A stretch of 64,000 nt of DNA from Mycolicibacterium neoaurum VKM Ac-1815D (GTDB lineage Bacteria > Actinomycetota > Actinomycetes > Mycobacteriales > Mycobacteriaceae): assembly GCF_000317305.3 (NCBI RefSeq), contig NC_023036.2:2976001-3040000 (forward strand), given 5' to 3'. A program made the translations under genes and the position numbers. Below, piece after piece: positions 26,718 through 36,096 of this stretch. The stretch's first letter is position 1. Each line of letters opens with the position of its first letter. A model generated the notes under the pieces. The model saw nothing but the letters and a program-made list of their open reading frames with translations. It was not told the origin of the DNA and searched no databases.

Positions 26718-28121
26718 ATGAGACCCGTGCTGACCCGCCCCGGCGAATGGGGGATCTCGGCACGGTCGGCATTCGTCGCGGCGAGCGTGGTGCTCGGCGC
26801 GCTGGCCGTCACCGCGGTCGTGGTGTCCTGGGTGCTCTACCAATCGATGCTCACCGGCGTCGACAACGCCGCGGCCGCGCGCGTGGCCCGGGTGGCCGCA
26901 GCGGTCGCCACCGGTGGCCCGGCCGCGCTGGATGCCGAACTGTTGTCGACCGATACCAGGATCCTGTCCGTCCAGGTGATCGACGGCCAGTCCACCGTGG
27001 TGCGTCGGTCGCCGGGCGCACCGGATACCCCGTTGATCCCCATCGACCAGATCGGTCCCGGCCCGTTGATCGGTATGCCAGAACATGATTCGGCAGTGGG
27101 TCAGATTCGGTTCAGCGCCCAGTCGGTGGTGGGGCCCGACGGGGATCGCTACACCGTCGTGGTCGGTGAGGGCAGCCGTGTGGTCATCTCGACGGTCGCC
27201 ACCGTGGTCGGTGCGCTTGCGGTGGCGGCGCCGGTGGTGATCGGGGTCTCCGCCGCGGCAACGTATCTGTTGGTGCGCCGATCGATGCGATCGGTGGACG
27301 ATATCCGGTCCCGGGTCGCCGAGATCACCACATCCGATCTCACCGGTCGGGTCCCGGTGCCCGAGGGGCGTGACGAGATAGCGGCGCTTGCGCTGACGAT
27401 GAACCAGATGCTCGCGCGTGTCGAGGCCGGCCACGCCGCCCAGCAGCGCTTCGTCGGCGATGCCTCTCACGAGTTGCGCAGTCCGCTGGCCACGATCATC
27501 TCCGCTCTCGAAGTCGCTCAGGCCCATCCGGAACTGCTCAATGCCGAGCTTGCCGAGCACACTCTGATGCCGGAGGCGCAACGCATGCGCTCGCTGATCG
27601 ACGACCTGCTGTTATTGGCCCGCGCCGATGAGCGGGGGTGGAATCTGCGTCGCGATGATGTCGATCTCGACGACCTGGCCGCCGACGCGGTGCGTCGGAT
27701 GCGGCGCGAGATCGACGGATCGACCGATGCGGGAGCGCGTATCGAGGTGCGGTCCGTCATCGAGCCGGTGCGCGTCAGCGGCGATCCGGCCGCGCTGGCC
27801 AGGGTGCTGCGCAACCTCGTCGACAACGCCGCGCGCCACGCCGTCTCGTCGGTCGAGGTCGAACTCCGCACCACCGGTGACACCGCGGTGCTCAGCATCG
27901 GCGATGACGGGCCGGGAATCCCGCCTGCGGACCGGCAGCGGGTGTTCGATCGTTTCGTGCGGCTGGACGAAGGGCGCTCGCGGGATGCCGGCGGTACCGG
28001 CCTCGGGCTGGCCATCGTCGCCGAGATCGTCGCGGCGCACCGCGGTCGGGTGAGCATCGAGGACCGCCCCGGCGGCGGTACCCGCGCGGTGGTTCAGTTG
28101 TCGTCGGCGGTCAACCGGTAG
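26718..28121 (+). CDS. Sensor histidine kinase (HAMP-HisKA-HATPase)
   Basis: A 467-aa membrane sensor. Helix 1 (about 18-42), an extracytoplasmic sensor region of about 110 residues, helix 2 (about 158-190), HAMP (VRRSMRSVDDIRSRVAEITTSDLTGRVP), H-box DASHELRSPLATI with phospho-acceptor H251, N-box NLVDNAARHA, G boxes GDDGPGIPP and GGTGLGLAIV. It belongs to the OmpR-partner class. ATG 26718 has no good Shine-Dalgarno. It runs head-on into the response-regulator gene with a 28-bp overlap of coding 3' ends, an uncommon layout for a cognate pair. Confidence 0.93.
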   Translation: MRPVLTRPGEWGISARSAFVAASVVLGALAVTAVVVSWVLYQSMLTGVDNAAAARVARVAAAVATGGPAALDAELLSTDTRILSVQVIDGQSTVVRRSPGAPDTPLIPIDQIGPGPLIGMPEHDSAVGQIRFSAQSVVGPDGDRYTVVVGEGSRVVISTVATVVGALAVAAPVVIGVSAAATYLLVRRSMRSVDDIRSRVAEITTSDLTGRVPVPEGRDEIAALALTMNQMLARVEAGHAAQQRFVGDASHELRSPLATIISALEVAQAHPELLNAELAEHTLMPEAQRMRSLIDDLLLLARADERGWNLRRDDVDLDDLAADAVRRMRREIDGSTDAGARIEVRSVIEPVRVSGDPAALARVLRNLVDNAARHAVSSVEVELRTTGDTAVLSIGDDGPGIPPADRQRVFDRFVRLDEGRSRDAGGTGLGLAIVAEIVAAHRGRVSIEDRPGGGTRAVVQLSSAVNR

Positions 28122-28771
28122 CCGACGCCGCGGATGGTTTCGATGGTGCTGGTGCCGAAGGGGATGTCGATCTTCCGTCGGACATAACCGATGTAGACCT
28201 CGACGACATTGTCCGGACCGTCGTAATGCGCGTCCCAGACGTTGTGCAGGATATCGGCCTTCGTGACCGCGACGTTCTTGTTGCGCATCAGGTACTCCAG
28301 TAGGCCGAACTCGCGTGGGGTGAGCGAGAGCGCCTTGTCGCCGCGCTGCACCGTGCGCCGACCCGGGTCGACCGACAGTGTTCCGGCGGTCAGCACAGGT
28401 GGCTGGTGGGGTGCGGCACGCCGAACCAGGGCCTTCAGCCGGGCGACCAGCACGATGAAGGAGAACGGCTTGGTCAGGTAGTCGTCGGCGCCGAGGTCAA
28501 AGGCGTCGGTCTGGTCGTACTCACCATCCTTGGCGGTCAGCATCAGCACCGGGGTCCAGACCGATTTGGCGCGCATCCGGCGCAGCACCTCGTAGCCGTT
28601 GAGGCCGGGCAGCATGATGTCGAGCACCACGACGTCGAAATCGTTCTCGGTGGCCTGCCACAGACCGTCGACGCCATTGGCGGCCTCGACGACGACGAAC
28701 CCCTCGGCCCGCAGACCGATGGCCAGGGTGGAACTCAGCCGAGGTTCGTCCTCGACGATCAGCACTCTCAT
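28094..28771 (-). CDS. OmpR-family response regulator
   Basis: A 225-aa regulator: receiver domain with acidic pocket E7/D8, phospho-acceptor D51, T79 and K101, then a winged-helix DNA-binding domain (LTPREFGLLEYLMRNKN, VEVYIGYVRRKID, IETIRGVGYRL). It resembles mycobacterial TcrA/MprA-type regulators. It is convergent with, and overlaps, the sensor-kinase gene. AGAGG lies 4 nt upstream of ATG 28771, and an inverted repeat TAGAC/GTCTA (28771-28786) spans the start region, suggesting autoregulation. The ectoine genes lie 0.5 kb upstream and are a plausible target. Confidence 0.93.
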   Translation of the reverse strand: MRVLIVEDEPRLSSTLAIGLRAEGFVVVEAANGVDGLWQATENDFDVVVLDIMLPGLNGYEVLRRMRAKSVWTPVLMLTAKDGEYDQTDAFDLGADDYLTKPFSFIVLVARLKALVRRAAPHQPPVLTAGTLSVDPGRRTVQRGDKALSLTPREFGLLEYLMRNKNVAVTKADILHNVWDAHYDGPDNVVEVYIGYVRRKIDIPFGTSTIETIRGVGYRLTADDN

Positions 28772-28786
28772 AGACCTCTATGTCTA
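28771..28786. promoter_or_regulatory. Inverted repeat at response-regulator start
   Basis: TAGAC (28771-28775) and GTCTA (28782-28786) form an exact inverted repeat with a 6-bp spacer, covering the ribosome-binding region. It could be an autoregulatory operator or an RNA hairpin hiding the Shine-Dalgarno AGAGG. Confidence 0.4.
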
Positions 28787-29272
28787 CCGGCTTGGTGGTC
28801 GGCCCGGGATGCGCGGGGCGCACCGGTCGAGCGCGAGGTCGGCGCGTCACGTGTGCACCGGCCCCCACGCCCCGCTGTCAACGATGAGCATGACGGTGTG
28901 GCCACGCGTGGCGCGCCGACGGTCTGGCGCGTCATGCGACGTCTCGACCAGCTGCTTTCTGCTATGGCTGCAGTCGACGATAGCCGTCGGCCGCGGCATG
29001 GGCGGCGGAATCGAACATACTGCCGGCCGACATCATCGGTGCACGTGAGCGCGGTCACAGCATCGAAACCAAGGTCACAATTCGGTAACGACACCCTCTG
29101 GTGTGCGGCGCTGGGGATTGTCAGGCTTTCCCCAGGTTGGGGTGATGTCACGGTCGACGCTTCGTGGGTGGTGGTGGTTGATCGCCGCGCAGCCTTCTGA
29201 TTACGTTCATCTCACCGAAGATACGAAACTCCCCAATGATCGATAACTGCTCGGTGGTGACTTTTACTGAAG
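28787..29272. other. Intergenic region upstream of ectA with candidate promoter
   Basis: About 490 bp without a convincing gene between the response regulator and ectA. A sigma70-like pair TTGATC (29178-29183) and TACGTT (29202-29207), 18 bp apart, would give an ectA leader of roughly 60 nt. The leader (29208-29272) is noticeably AT-rich compared with the surroundings. ORFs here have poor codon bias and are ignored. Confidence 0.4.
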
Positions 29273-29833
29273 ATGAACGGCACGACCAAAACCCCTGTCC
29301 CGCAAGATGGAAACGGCGAGATCCCGGCGCCCGTGCTGCGCCGGCCGCGCGGTAGCGATGCGATCGCCATCCGGCGCCTGGTCGCCGAAACCGATGTGCT
29401 GGACCTCAATTCGACATACGCGTATCTCTTGTTCGCCACCGACTTCGCCGACACCTCGGTCGTTGCCGAGGTCGACGGTCGGGTGACGGGAGTCATCACC
29501 GGCTACTCGCCGCCGAACCGGCGCGCGGTGTTGTTCGTCTGGCAGGTCGCCGTCGCAACGGCCATGCAGGGCAGGGGGATCGCCGCCGCGATGCTCGACA
29601 ACCTGGTGCACCGCGTCGCACGAGACGGTGGTGGCCGACCGCTCATGGTGGAAGCCACCGTCGCCCCCGACAACGCGCCGTCGCGGGCGTTCTTCGCGGC
29701 ATTTGCCCGACGCCACGGTGTGCCGATGGCGGAGCAACCGCATTTCACCGCTGCGCAACTCGACCCCGATCTGACCCATGCCGACGAACCGCTGCTGCGC
29801 ATCGGACCCGTCGTCGCTCCGGCAACCACCTGA
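29273..29833 (+). CDS. ectA: L-2,4-diaminobutyrate acetyltransferase
   Basis: A 186-aa GNAT enzyme that N-acetylates L-2,4-diaminobutyrate with acetyl-CoA, the second step of ectoine synthesis. The GNAT A motif VWQVAVATAMQGRGIAAAML provides the acetyl-CoA pyrophosphate loop (QxxGxG/A), and LDLNSTYAYLLFATDFADT is the EctA-specific substrate region. First gene of ectABCD. The ribosome site is weak (GAAG just before ATG 29273). Location cytosolic; product protects against osmotic stress. Confidence 0.95.
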   Translation: MNGTTKTPVPQDGNGEIPAPVLRRPRGSDAIAIRRLVAETDVLDLNSTYAYLLFATDFADTSVVAEVDGRVTGVITGYSPPNRRAVLFVWQVAVATAMQGRGIAAAMLDNLVHRVARDGGGRPLMVEATVAPDNAPSRAFFAAFARRHGVPMAEQPHFTAAQLDPDLTHADEPLLRIGPVVAPATT

Positions 29834-29870
29834 TCACGCGCTCTTCCCCCGCAAAAACACAGTGCACCAA

Positions 29871-29890
29871 ACCATCTCGTTGAAGATGGT
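29871..29890 (+). other. Hairpin in the ectA-ectB gap
   Basis: ACCATCT (29871-29877), a 6-nt loop, and AGATGGT (29884-29890) form a perfect 7-bp stem 9 nt before ATG 29900. In the polycistronic mRNA it may stabilise or separate the ectA and ectB parts, or influence ectB initiation; it lacks a U tract. Confidence 0.45.
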
Positions 29891-29899
29891 CGATATCCA

Positions 29900-31213
29900 A
29901 TGGAGGATAGTTTCTTGCTGCTCGAACCAACCCTGCTTCACGGTGCCTCATCGCTGAGCGAGGCCGACCTTCCCGCGGTGTACGCGTCGGTGGAGTCCGA
30001 GGTCCGCAGCTACTGTCGGGCCTGGCCGACCACCCTGGCAACGGCCCGTGACTCCTGGGTCACCGATACCGAGGGGCGCACCTTCCTCGACATGTTCGCC
30101 GGAGCGGGTGCGCTGAACTACGGACACAACAATCCGATCCTCAAGCGCGCCTTGCTGGACTACCTCGCCGCGGACGGGATCGTGCACTCACTGGATATCG
30201 CGACGACCGCCAAGCAGCAGTTCCTGGAGACATTCGAGCGCTTGATCCTCACCCCGCGCGGACTCGACTACAAGGTGCAGTTCCCCGGTCCCACCGGTGC
30301 GAACTCGGTCGAGGCGGCCTTGAAGCTGGCCAGGAAGGTCACCGGTCGCGAGTCGATCATCAGCTTCACCAATGCCTTTCACGGGATGACCCTCGGCGCA
30401 CTGTCGGTCACCGGCAACTCCATGAAGCGCGCTGGTGCGGGCATCCCGCTGGTACATGCCACCCCGATGCCCTATGACAACTATTTCGGCGGCGTCACCG
30501 AGGACTTCGGCTGGTTCGAGCGCGTGCTCGACGACTCCGGCAGCGGCCTGAATCGCCCCGCCGCCGTGATCGTCGAGACCGTCCAGGGGGAGGGCGGACT
30601 CAACGTGGCGCGCGTGGAATGGCTACGCGCCCTTGCCGACCTCTGTCGCGACCGCGACATCCTGCTGATCGTCGACGATGTGCAGATGGGGTGCGGTCGC
30701 ACCGGGGAGTTCTTCTCCTTCGAGGCCGCAGGCATCGTGCCCGATATCGTCACGCTGTCGAAATCCATCAGCGGTTACGGACTGCCCATGGCGCTGACCC
30801 TGTTGCGTCGGGATCTGGACGTGTGGGCGCCCGGTGAACACAACGGCACGTTCCGCGGCCACAACCCGGCCTTCGTGACGGCCGCCAAGGCGCTCGAAAC
30901 ATATTGGTCGAGTCAACAATTCGCCACCGAGACGGCCCAGAAGGGCGCGATGATGCGCGATGGGCTCGACCGTATCGCGGCGAATCACCACGGTGTGTCG
31001 GCCCGCGGCCGCGGCATGGCGCAGGGACTGCGTTTCGAGGAGGCCGAGGCGGCCGGACGGGTCTGCCGGGCCGCCTTCGACCGCGGTGCCTTGATCGAGA
31101 CCAGCGGGCCGTCCGATGAGGTCGTCAAACTGCTTCCGCCGCTGACGACTTCGCGTGACGATCTGGAATCGGGACTGCAGATCCTCGCCGAATCGGTCAC
31201 CGCCGCCGTCTGA
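29900..31213 (+). CDS. ectB: Diaminobutyrate-2-oxoglutarate aminotransferase
   Basis: A 437-aa class III PLP aminotransferase that makes L-2,4-diaminobutyrate from aspartate semialdehyde with glutamate as donor, the first committed ectoine step. Landmarks: FPGPTGANSVEAALKLARK, the HGMTLGALSVTG region, DDVQMGCGRTGEFFSFE and the PLP lysine in TLSKSISGYG (K288). Start ambiguity: ATG 29900 has no ribosome site, whereas TTG 29915 has GGAGGA 7 nt upstream; the extra five residues have little weight. A 66-bp gap with a hairpin separates it from ectA. Confidence 0.95.
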   Translation: MEDSFLLLEPTLLHGASSLSEADLPAVYASVESEVRSYCRAWPTTLATARDSWVTDTEGRTFLDMFAGAGALNYGHNNPILKRALLDYLAADGIVHSLDIATTAKQQFLETFERLILTPRGLDYKVQFPGPTGANSVEAALKLARKVTGRESIISFTNAFHGMTLGALSVTGNSMKRAGAGIPLVHATPMPYDNYFGGVTEDFGWFERVLDDSGSGLNRPAAVIVETVQGEGGLNVARVEWLRALADLCRDRDILLIVDDVQMGCGRTGEFFSFEAAGIVPDIVTLSKSISGYGLPMALTLLRRDLDVWAPGEHNGTFRGHNPAFVTAAKALETYWSSQQFATETAQKGAMMRDGLDRIAANHHGVSARGRGMAQGLRFEEAEAAGRVCRAAFDRGALIETSGPSDEVVKLLPPLTTSRDDLESGLQILAESVTAAV

Positions 31214-31250
31214 GAAGAATCCACCGCACCCGCAACGAGGAGTTGATTTC

Positions 31251-31649
31251 ATGATCGTGCGCACCACCGCCGAGATCACCGGCACCGAACGCGACGTGGC
31301 AGCAGGCGCCTGGCGATCCAAGCGGATCATCCTGGCCGGCGACGGGGTCGGATTTTCCTTCCACGAGACCGTCATCGAATCCGATTCGGTCAGCGAATTC
31401 CACTATCAGCATCATGTCGAGGCGGTCTGGGTGACCGAGGGCCGCGGCACCCTGACCAATCTGGAGACCGGGGAGGACCATCAGCTGGGACCGGGAACCA
31501 TGTATCTGCTGAACGGGCACGAACGGCATCGCGTCACCTGTGTCGAGCAGTTGCGGATGCTCTGTGTGTTCAATCCGCCGGTGACCGGCGCCGAGGTCCA
31601 CGACGCCACCGGCGCCTACCCGGCGCCGCAGCAGGTGGAGACGGCATGA
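31251..31649 (+). CDS. ectC: L-ectoine synthase
   Basis: A 132-aa cupin that cyclises N-gamma-acetyl-diaminobutyrate to ectoine. It starts MIVRTTAEITGTERDV as EctC proteins do and has the cupin metal motif region EFHYQHHVEAVWVTEGRGTL and LGPGTMYLLNGHERHRV. GAGGAG sits about 9 nt before ATG 31251. The 3' end overlaps ectD by ATGA, so ectoine synthase and ectoine hydroxylase are translationally coupled. Confidence 0.96.
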   Translation: MIVRTTAEITGTERDVAAGAWRSKRIILAGDGVGFSFHETVIESDSVSEFHYQHHVEAVWVTEGRGTLTNLETGEDHQLGPGTMYLLNGHERHRVTCVEQLRMLCVFNPPVTGAEVHDATGAYPAPQQVETA

Positions 31650-32554
31650 GTTCCGCTGTTCTGCACGCACTGCACGATCCGTACCCGAGCCGGTTGGACC
31701 ACGCGATCTCACCGATCGAGCGCCGAGATCCCGCCGTGTGGTGTGACCGGACGGGCGCATCGGGACCGTTGAGCGCCGACGATCTCGATCGCTTCGATGA
31801 GCGTGGCTACCTTATCCGCCCCGACACCATCGGCACCGAGGCAGTGGGGCCGATCGGTACCGAGATCGAGCGGCTGGCCGCCGATCTGGCACCCGGTGAC
31901 CGGCGGCTGATCCGCGAACCGGGTGGTGCGATCCGGTCGATCTTCGCGCCCCATCTACTGAGCGGGTTGATCGCCGATGTGGTGCGCTCGGACACCGTGC
32001 TACCGATCGCCCGGCAGCTGCTCGGCGGCGATGTCTACATCCATCAGGCCCGGATCAATCTGATGCCCGGGTTCACCGGGTCCGGTTTCTATTGGCATTC
32101 CGATTTCGAGACCTGGCATGCCGAGGACGGGATGCCCCGCATGCGCGCGGTGTCCTGCTCGATCGCGCTGACGCCCAACTACCCCTACAACGGCTCGTTG
32201 ATGGTGATCCCGGGATCGCACCACACCTTCTATCCCTGCGTGGGCGCCACGCCCGACAACCACCACGAGAAATCGTTGGTGGCCCAGCAGTTCGGTGTTC
32301 CCGACCGCGACACGCTGACCAAGGCCGTCGATGCATACGGCATCGACCAGTTCACCGGCGCGGCGGGCAGCGCACTGTGGTTCGACTGCAATCTGCTGCA
32401 CGGTTCGGGTTCCAACATCACCCCGCTGCCGAGGTCGAATGTGTTCCTGGTGTTCAACTCCGTGGAGAACCGGCTCGTGGCGCCGTACGCCGCGCAGCGG
32501 TGCAGGCCCGAACACCTGGCCGCACGCGCCGCGACCGCACCCATCCGCCGATAG
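31646..32554 (+). CDS. ectD: Ectoine 5-hydroxylase
   Basis: A 302-aa Fe(II)/2-oxoglutarate dioxygenase converting ectoine to 5-hydroxyectoine (ThpD/EctD). The EctD signature FYWHSDFETWHAEDGMP provides the HxD iron ligands, with the distal His in LLHGSGSN; the 2-oxoglutarate-binding Arg follows in PLPRSN. It overlaps ectC by 4 nt. Its presence shows that the organism can make hydroxyectoine. The next gene, dop, starts 43 bp later from its own leaderless promoter. Confidence 0.95.
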   Translation: MSSAVLHALHDPYPSRLDHAISPIERRDPAVWCDRTGASGPLSADDLDRFDERGYLIRPDTIGTEAVGPIGTEIERLAADLAPGDRRLIREPGGAIRSIFAPHLLSGLIADVVRSDTVLPIARQLLGGDVYIHQARINLMPGFTGSGFYWHSDFETWHAEDGMPRMRAVSCSIALTPNYPYNGSLMVIPGSHHTFYPCVGATPDNHHEKSLVAQQFGVPDRDTLTKAVDAYGIDQFTGAAGSALWFDCNLLHGSGSNITPLPRSNVFLVFNSVENRLVAPYAAQRCRPEHLAARAATAPIRR

Positions 32555-32585
32555 ACGCGCCGACGTCGCGACGGGGCACGTCGCC

Positions 32586-32597
32586 TAGGCTCTGGTC
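32586..32597 (+). promoter_or_regulatory. Leaderless dop promoter -10
   Basis: TAGGCT at 32586-32591, then 6 nt and ATG 32598. No Shine-Dalgarno is present. This separates dop transcription from the ectoine operon directly upstream. Confidence 0.6.
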
Positions 32598-34106
32598 ATG
32601 CAACGGATTATCGGGACCGAGGTCGAATACGGCATCTCCTCGCCGTCGGACCCCACGGCGAATCCGATCCTGACCTCGACCCAGGCGGTGCTGGCCTACG
32701 CCGCGGCCGCCGGGTTACAGCGGGCCAAGCGCACGCGGTGGGACTACGAGGTGGAATCGCCGCTGCGCGATGCCCGCGGCTTCGACCTGTCCCGCGGCAC
32801 CGGCCCGGCGCCCATCGTCGACGCCGACGAGGTCGGTGCCGCCAACATGATCCTGACCAACGGCGCTCGGCTCTATGTCGATCACGCCCACCCGGAGTAC
32901 TCCGCGCCGGAGGTGACCGATCCGCTGGACGCGGTCATCTGGGACAAGGCCGGCGAACGGGTCATGGAGGCGGCGGCGCGCCATGTGGCCAGCGTGCCCG
33001 GGGCGGTGAAACTGCAGCTCTACAAGAACAATGTGGACGGCAAGGGCGCGTCCTACGGCACGCACGAGAACTATCTGATGTCCCGGCAGACGCCGTTCTC
33101 CTCGGTGATCGCCGGATTCACCCCGTTCCTGGTGTCCCGTCAGGTCGTCACCGGCTCCGGCCGGGTGGGGATCGGACCCTCCGGTGACGAGCCTGGCTTC
33201 CAGCTGTCCCAGCGTGCGGACTACATCGAGGTCGAGGTCGGCTTGGAGACCACGCTCAAGCGCGGCATCATCAACACCCGCGACGAGCCGCACGCCGACG
33301 CGGACAAGTACCGCCGCCTGCACGTCATCATCGGCGACGCGAACCTGGCCGAGACGTCGACCTATCTCAAGGTCGGCACCAGCTCACTGGTTCTCGACCT
33401 CATCGAGGAGGGGCCGGCGCACGGTATCGACCTGTCCGATCTCGCGTTGGCCCGGCCGGTGCACGCGGTCCATGTCATCAGCCGCGATCCCTCGCTGCGG
33501 GCGACGGTCGCACTCGCCGACGGGCGGGAGTTGACAGCGCTTGCGCTGCAACGCATCTACCTCGACCGGGTGGCCAAACTGGTCGACGCCCGCGAGCCAG
33601 ACGCACGGGCCAGCCACGTCATCGACACCTGGGCGCATGTGCTGGACCTGCTGGAGCGCGATCCGATGGAATGCGCCGAGATCCTGGACTGGCCCGCCAA
33701 GCTCAGACTGCTCGAAGGCTTCCGTAACCGCGAGAACCTGACGTGGTCCGCGCCGCGCCTGCAGCTGGTGGATCTGCAGTATTCCGATGTCCGCCTGGAC
33801 AAGGGCCTGTACAACCGCCTGGTCGCCCGTGGATCGATGCAACGGCTGGTCAGCGAGCAACAGGTGCTCGATGCCGTGGACAATCCGCCCACCGACACCA
33901 GGGCGTACTTCCGCGGCGAATGTCTGCGCCGGTTCGGTGCCGATATCGCGGCGGCCAGCTGGGACTCGGTGATCTTCGACCTCGGCGGGGATTCGCTGGT
34001 GCGCATCCCGACCCTGGAGCCGCTGCGCGGCAGCAAGGCGCACGTGGGTGCACTGCTGGATTCGGTGGACAGCGCCGCCGAACTGGTCGAGCAGCTCACG
34101 ACGTGA
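32598..34106 (+). CDS. dop: Deamidase of Pup / depupylase
   Basis: A 502-aa glutamine-synthetase-like carboxylate-amine ligase fold enzyme. It deamidates the C-terminal Gln of Pup to Glu and also removes Pup from substrates. The N-terminus [18 protein letters not shown] holds the nucleotide/metal-binding E-x-E motif; the long insertion after YG (the Dop loop, [11 protein letters not shown] and following), [31 protein letters not shown] and [20 protein letters not shown] are family hallmarks shared with PafA. It is encoded immediately before pup (84 bp), consistent with Pup-Gln maturation. Confidence 0.97.
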   Translation: MQRIIGTEVEYGISSPSDPTANPILTSTQAVLAYAAAAGLQRAKRTRWDYEVESPLRDARGFDLSRGTGPAPIVDADEVGAANMILTNGARLYVDHAHPEYSAPEVTDPLDAVIWDKAGERVMEAAARHVASVPGAVKLQLYKNNVDGKGASYGTHENYLMSRQTPFSSVIAGFTPFLVSRQVVTGSGRVGIGPSGDEPGFQLSQRADYIEVEVGLETTLKRGIINTRDEPHADADKYRRLHVIIGDANLAETSTYLKVGTSSLVLDLIEEGPAHGIDLSDLALARPVHAVHVISRDPSLRATVALADGRELTALALQRIYLDRVAKLVDAREPDARASHVIDTWAHVLDLLERDPMECAEILDWPAKLRLLEGFRNRENLTWSAPRLQLVDLQYSDVRLDKGLYNRLVARGSMQRLVSEQQVLDAVDNPPTDTRAYFRGECLRRFGADIAAASWDSVIFDLGGDSLVRIPTLEPLRGSKAHVGALLDSVDSAAELVEQLTT

Positions 34107-34136
34107 CGGCCGTTAACTCCGGCTAACCCGAGTAAT

Positions 34137-34157
34137 ACCGGTGCCGACCGGTAATGT
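34137..34157 (+). promoter_or_regulatory. pup promoter candidate with ACCGGT dyad
   Basis: TAATGT (34152-34157) is a plausible -10 giving a leader of about 28 nt before pup. It overlaps by one base the second of two ACCGGT sites (34137-34142, 34147-34152) separated by 4 bp, which together form an inverted repeat that may be an operator or part of a terminator stem behind dop. Confidence 0.4.
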
Positions 34158-34190
34158 GAAAGAACCGGACAGAGCAATCAGGAGGCAGCG

Positions 34191-34385
34191 ATGGCTCAGG
34201 AGCAGACCAAGCGTGGCGGTGGCGGCGGTGAGGACGATGACGTCGCCGGCGCATCCGCGGCCGGGCAGGAGCGTCGCGAGAAGCTTGCCGAGGACACCGA
34301 CGATCTGCTCGACGAGATCGACGATGTCCTCGAGGAGAACGCCGAGGATTTCGTGCGTGCCTATGTCCAAAAGGGCGGCCAGTGA
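34191..34385 (+). CDS. pup: Prokaryotic ubiquitin-like protein Pup
   Basis: A 64-aa intrinsically disordered modifier that is attached to lysines of target proteins. It has a Gly-rich, charged N-terminus, a central region that forms a helix with the Mpa coiled coil ([20 protein letters not shown]) and ends KGGQ, so the terminal Gln must be deamidated by Dop before ligation by PafA. GGAGGC precedes ATG 34191 at normal distance. The stop overlaps the prcB start (GTGA), coupling Pup and proteasome synthesis. Confidence 0.98.
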   Translation: MAQEQTKRGGGGGEDDDVAGASAAGQERREKLAEDTDDLLDEIDDVLEENAEDFVRAYVQKGGQ

Positions 34386-35230
34386 CGGCGTGGTCGAATA
34401 AGCCGGTTCCCACCAGTCTCGATATCACCGCTACGCATCTGAACCTGTCGTCGTTCTCGGATTTTCTGAGTCGGCAGGCACCGCAGCTGCTCCCGAGTGG
34501 ACGCGAGGTGCCCGGCGGACCCGGGACGGATCTGCCGCACGGCACGACGATCGTGGCGATCAAGTACCCCGGTGGAGTGTTGATCGCGGGTGACCGGCGT
34601 GCCACCCAGGGCCACATGATCGCCAGCCGCGATGTCCAAAAGGTGCATATCGCCGACGATTACGCGGCTACCGGGATCGCCGGTACCGCGGCCATCGCGG
34701 TGGAGTTCGCCCGGCTCTATGCCGTCGAACTTGAGCATTACGAGAAGGTCGAGGGTGTCCCACTGACCTTCCGCGGCAAGGTGAACCGGCTGGCCACCAT
34801 GGTGCGTGGCAACCTGGGTGCCGCGCTGCAGGGTTTCGTGGCGCTGCCGCTGCTGGTCGCCTTTGATGTGGACGCCGTCGATCCGACCCACGCCGGGCGC
34901 ATCGTCTCTTTCGATGCCGCCGGCGGGTGGAACATCGAGGAGGAGGGCTTCCAGTCGGTGGGCTCGGGTTCGCTGTTCGCGAAATCCTCGATCAAGAAGC
35001 TCTACCCGCAGGTCAGCGATGCCGACTCGGCGTTGATGGCCGCCATCGAGGCGCTCTACGACGCCGCCGACGACGATTCGGCCACCGGTGGTCCGGATCT
35101 GGTGCGCGGCATCTATCCGACCGCGGTGCTGATCGGCGCCGACGGAGCTGAGGAAGTGGCCGAGGCCCGGATCGCCGATCTGGCCCGACAGGTCATCGAC
35201 AAGAGGACACGCGCGGGCGGTAACGGCTGA
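34382..35230 (+). CDS. prcB: 20S proteasome beta subunit
   Basis: A 282-aa Ntn hydrolase precursor. A 54-residue propeptide ends at HG and autocleavage exposes catalytic T55 ([21 protein letters not shown]). Catalytic Lys lies in the DVQKVH segment and SGSxxA-type residues in [11 protein letters not shown]. It forms the two inner rings of the 20S core that degrades pupylated proteins. GTG 34382 overlaps pup by 4 nt, and prcA starts in the stop (TGATG). Confidence 0.98.
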   Translation: MTAWSNKPVPTSLDITATHLNLSSFSDFLSRQAPQLLPSGREVPGGPGTDLPHGTTIVAIKYPGGVLIAGDRRATQGHMIASRDVQKVHIADDYAATGIAGTAAIAVEFARLYAVELEHYEKVEGVPLTFRGKVNRLATMVRGNLGAALQGFVALPLLVAFDVDAVDPTHAGRIVSFDAAGGWNIEEEGFQSVGSGSLFAKSSIKKLYPQVSDADSALMAAIEALYDAADDDSATGGPDLVRGIYPTAVLIGADGAEEVAEARIADLARQVIDKRTRAGGNG

Positions 35231-36003
35231 TGAGTTTTCCGTATTTCATCTCGCCCGAACAGGCGATGCGTGAGCGTTCCGAGCTTGCGCGCAAAGGTAT
35301 TTCACGCGGACGCAGCGTGGTGGTGCTGACCTACGACAGTGGCGTGCTCTTCGTCGCCGAGAACCCGTCCCGCTCACTGCAGAAGGTCAGCGAGCTCTAC
35401 GACCGGGTCGGGTTCGCCGCGGTCGGCCGGTTCAACGAATTCGACAAGCTGCGGGTGGCGGGCATCCAGTTCGCCGATACCCGCGGCTATGCCTATGACC
35501 GGCGCGATGTGACCGGCAGGCAGCTGGCCAACGTCTACGCCCAGGCGCTGGGCACCATCTTCACCGAGCAGGCCAAACCCTTCGAGGTGGAGCTGTGCGT
35601 GGCCGAGGTGGCCCATTTCGGTGAGACGAAAGCTCCTGAGCTGTACCGCATCACCTACGACGGATCGATCGCCGACGAACCGCATTTCGTGGTCATGGGC
35701 GGCACCACCGAGCCGATCGCCACGGCGCTGGGGGAGTCCTACATCGAGAACGCCACCCTCGCCGAGGCCGTCACGATCGCGGTGAACGCGCTGCGGGGCG
35801 GTGGCAACGGGGCCGAACCGCGGGTGTTGGAGCCGTCGACCATGGAGGTCGCGATCCTCGACGCCAACCGGCCTCGCCGGGCGTTCCGGCGGATCACCGG
35901 TGCGGCGCTGGAGGCGTTGGTGCCCAGTATCGGCGAGGAGCCCGCAGGGGACGCCGGTGGGGGCGAGCCCGGTGACGGGCAATCCGAACAGCCGGTCGGC
36001 TAG
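35230..36003 (+). CDS. prcA: 20S proteasome alpha subunit
   Basis: A 257-aa non-catalytic subunit forming the outer gating rings. The N-terminal gate segment [21 protein letters not shown] is as in mycobacterial PrcA, followed by [24 protein letters not shown]. The C-terminal tail is Gly/Glu-rich and poorly conserved ([18 protein letters not shown]). Translationally coupled to prcB. In M. tuberculosis several unrelated genes separate prcA from pafA; here only 93 bp do. Confidence 0.98.
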   Translation: MSFPYFISPEQAMRERSELARKGISRGRSVVVLTYDSGVLFVAENPSRSLQKVSELYDRVGFAAVGRFNEFDKLRVAGIQFADTRGYAYDRRDVTGRQLANVYAQALGTIFTEQAKPFEVELCVAEVAHFGETKAPELYRITYDGSIADEPHFVVMGGTTEPIATALGESYIENATLAEAVTIAVNALRGGGNGAEPRVLEPSTMEVAILDANRPRRAFRRITGAALEALVPSIGEEPAGDAGGGEPGDGQSEQPVG

Positions 36004-36083
36004 GCCGCAACTCGCGGGTCGGGCACGCACACCGAAAACGAACCGCTGGCCAGCCTTGCCCACCGATACCCGGACCCACCCCG

Positions 36084-36096
36084 TAAGCTCGATCGT
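36084..36096 (+). promoter_or_regulatory. Leaderless pafA promoter -10
   Basis: TAAGCT at 36084-36089 plus 7 nt before GTG 36097, with no ribosome-binding site. The identical hexamer and spacing recur before pafB. Confidence 0.6.

Noticed and set aside
26676-27581. N-terminal extension of the membrane-protein frame
   Set aside because: It is antisense to the sensor kinase and compositionally unlike a protein; ATG 26675 gives the natural start.
28787-29200. Coding frames upstream of ectA
   Set aside because: Several open frames exist, but with poor codon bias, no ribosome site and no recognisable motif.
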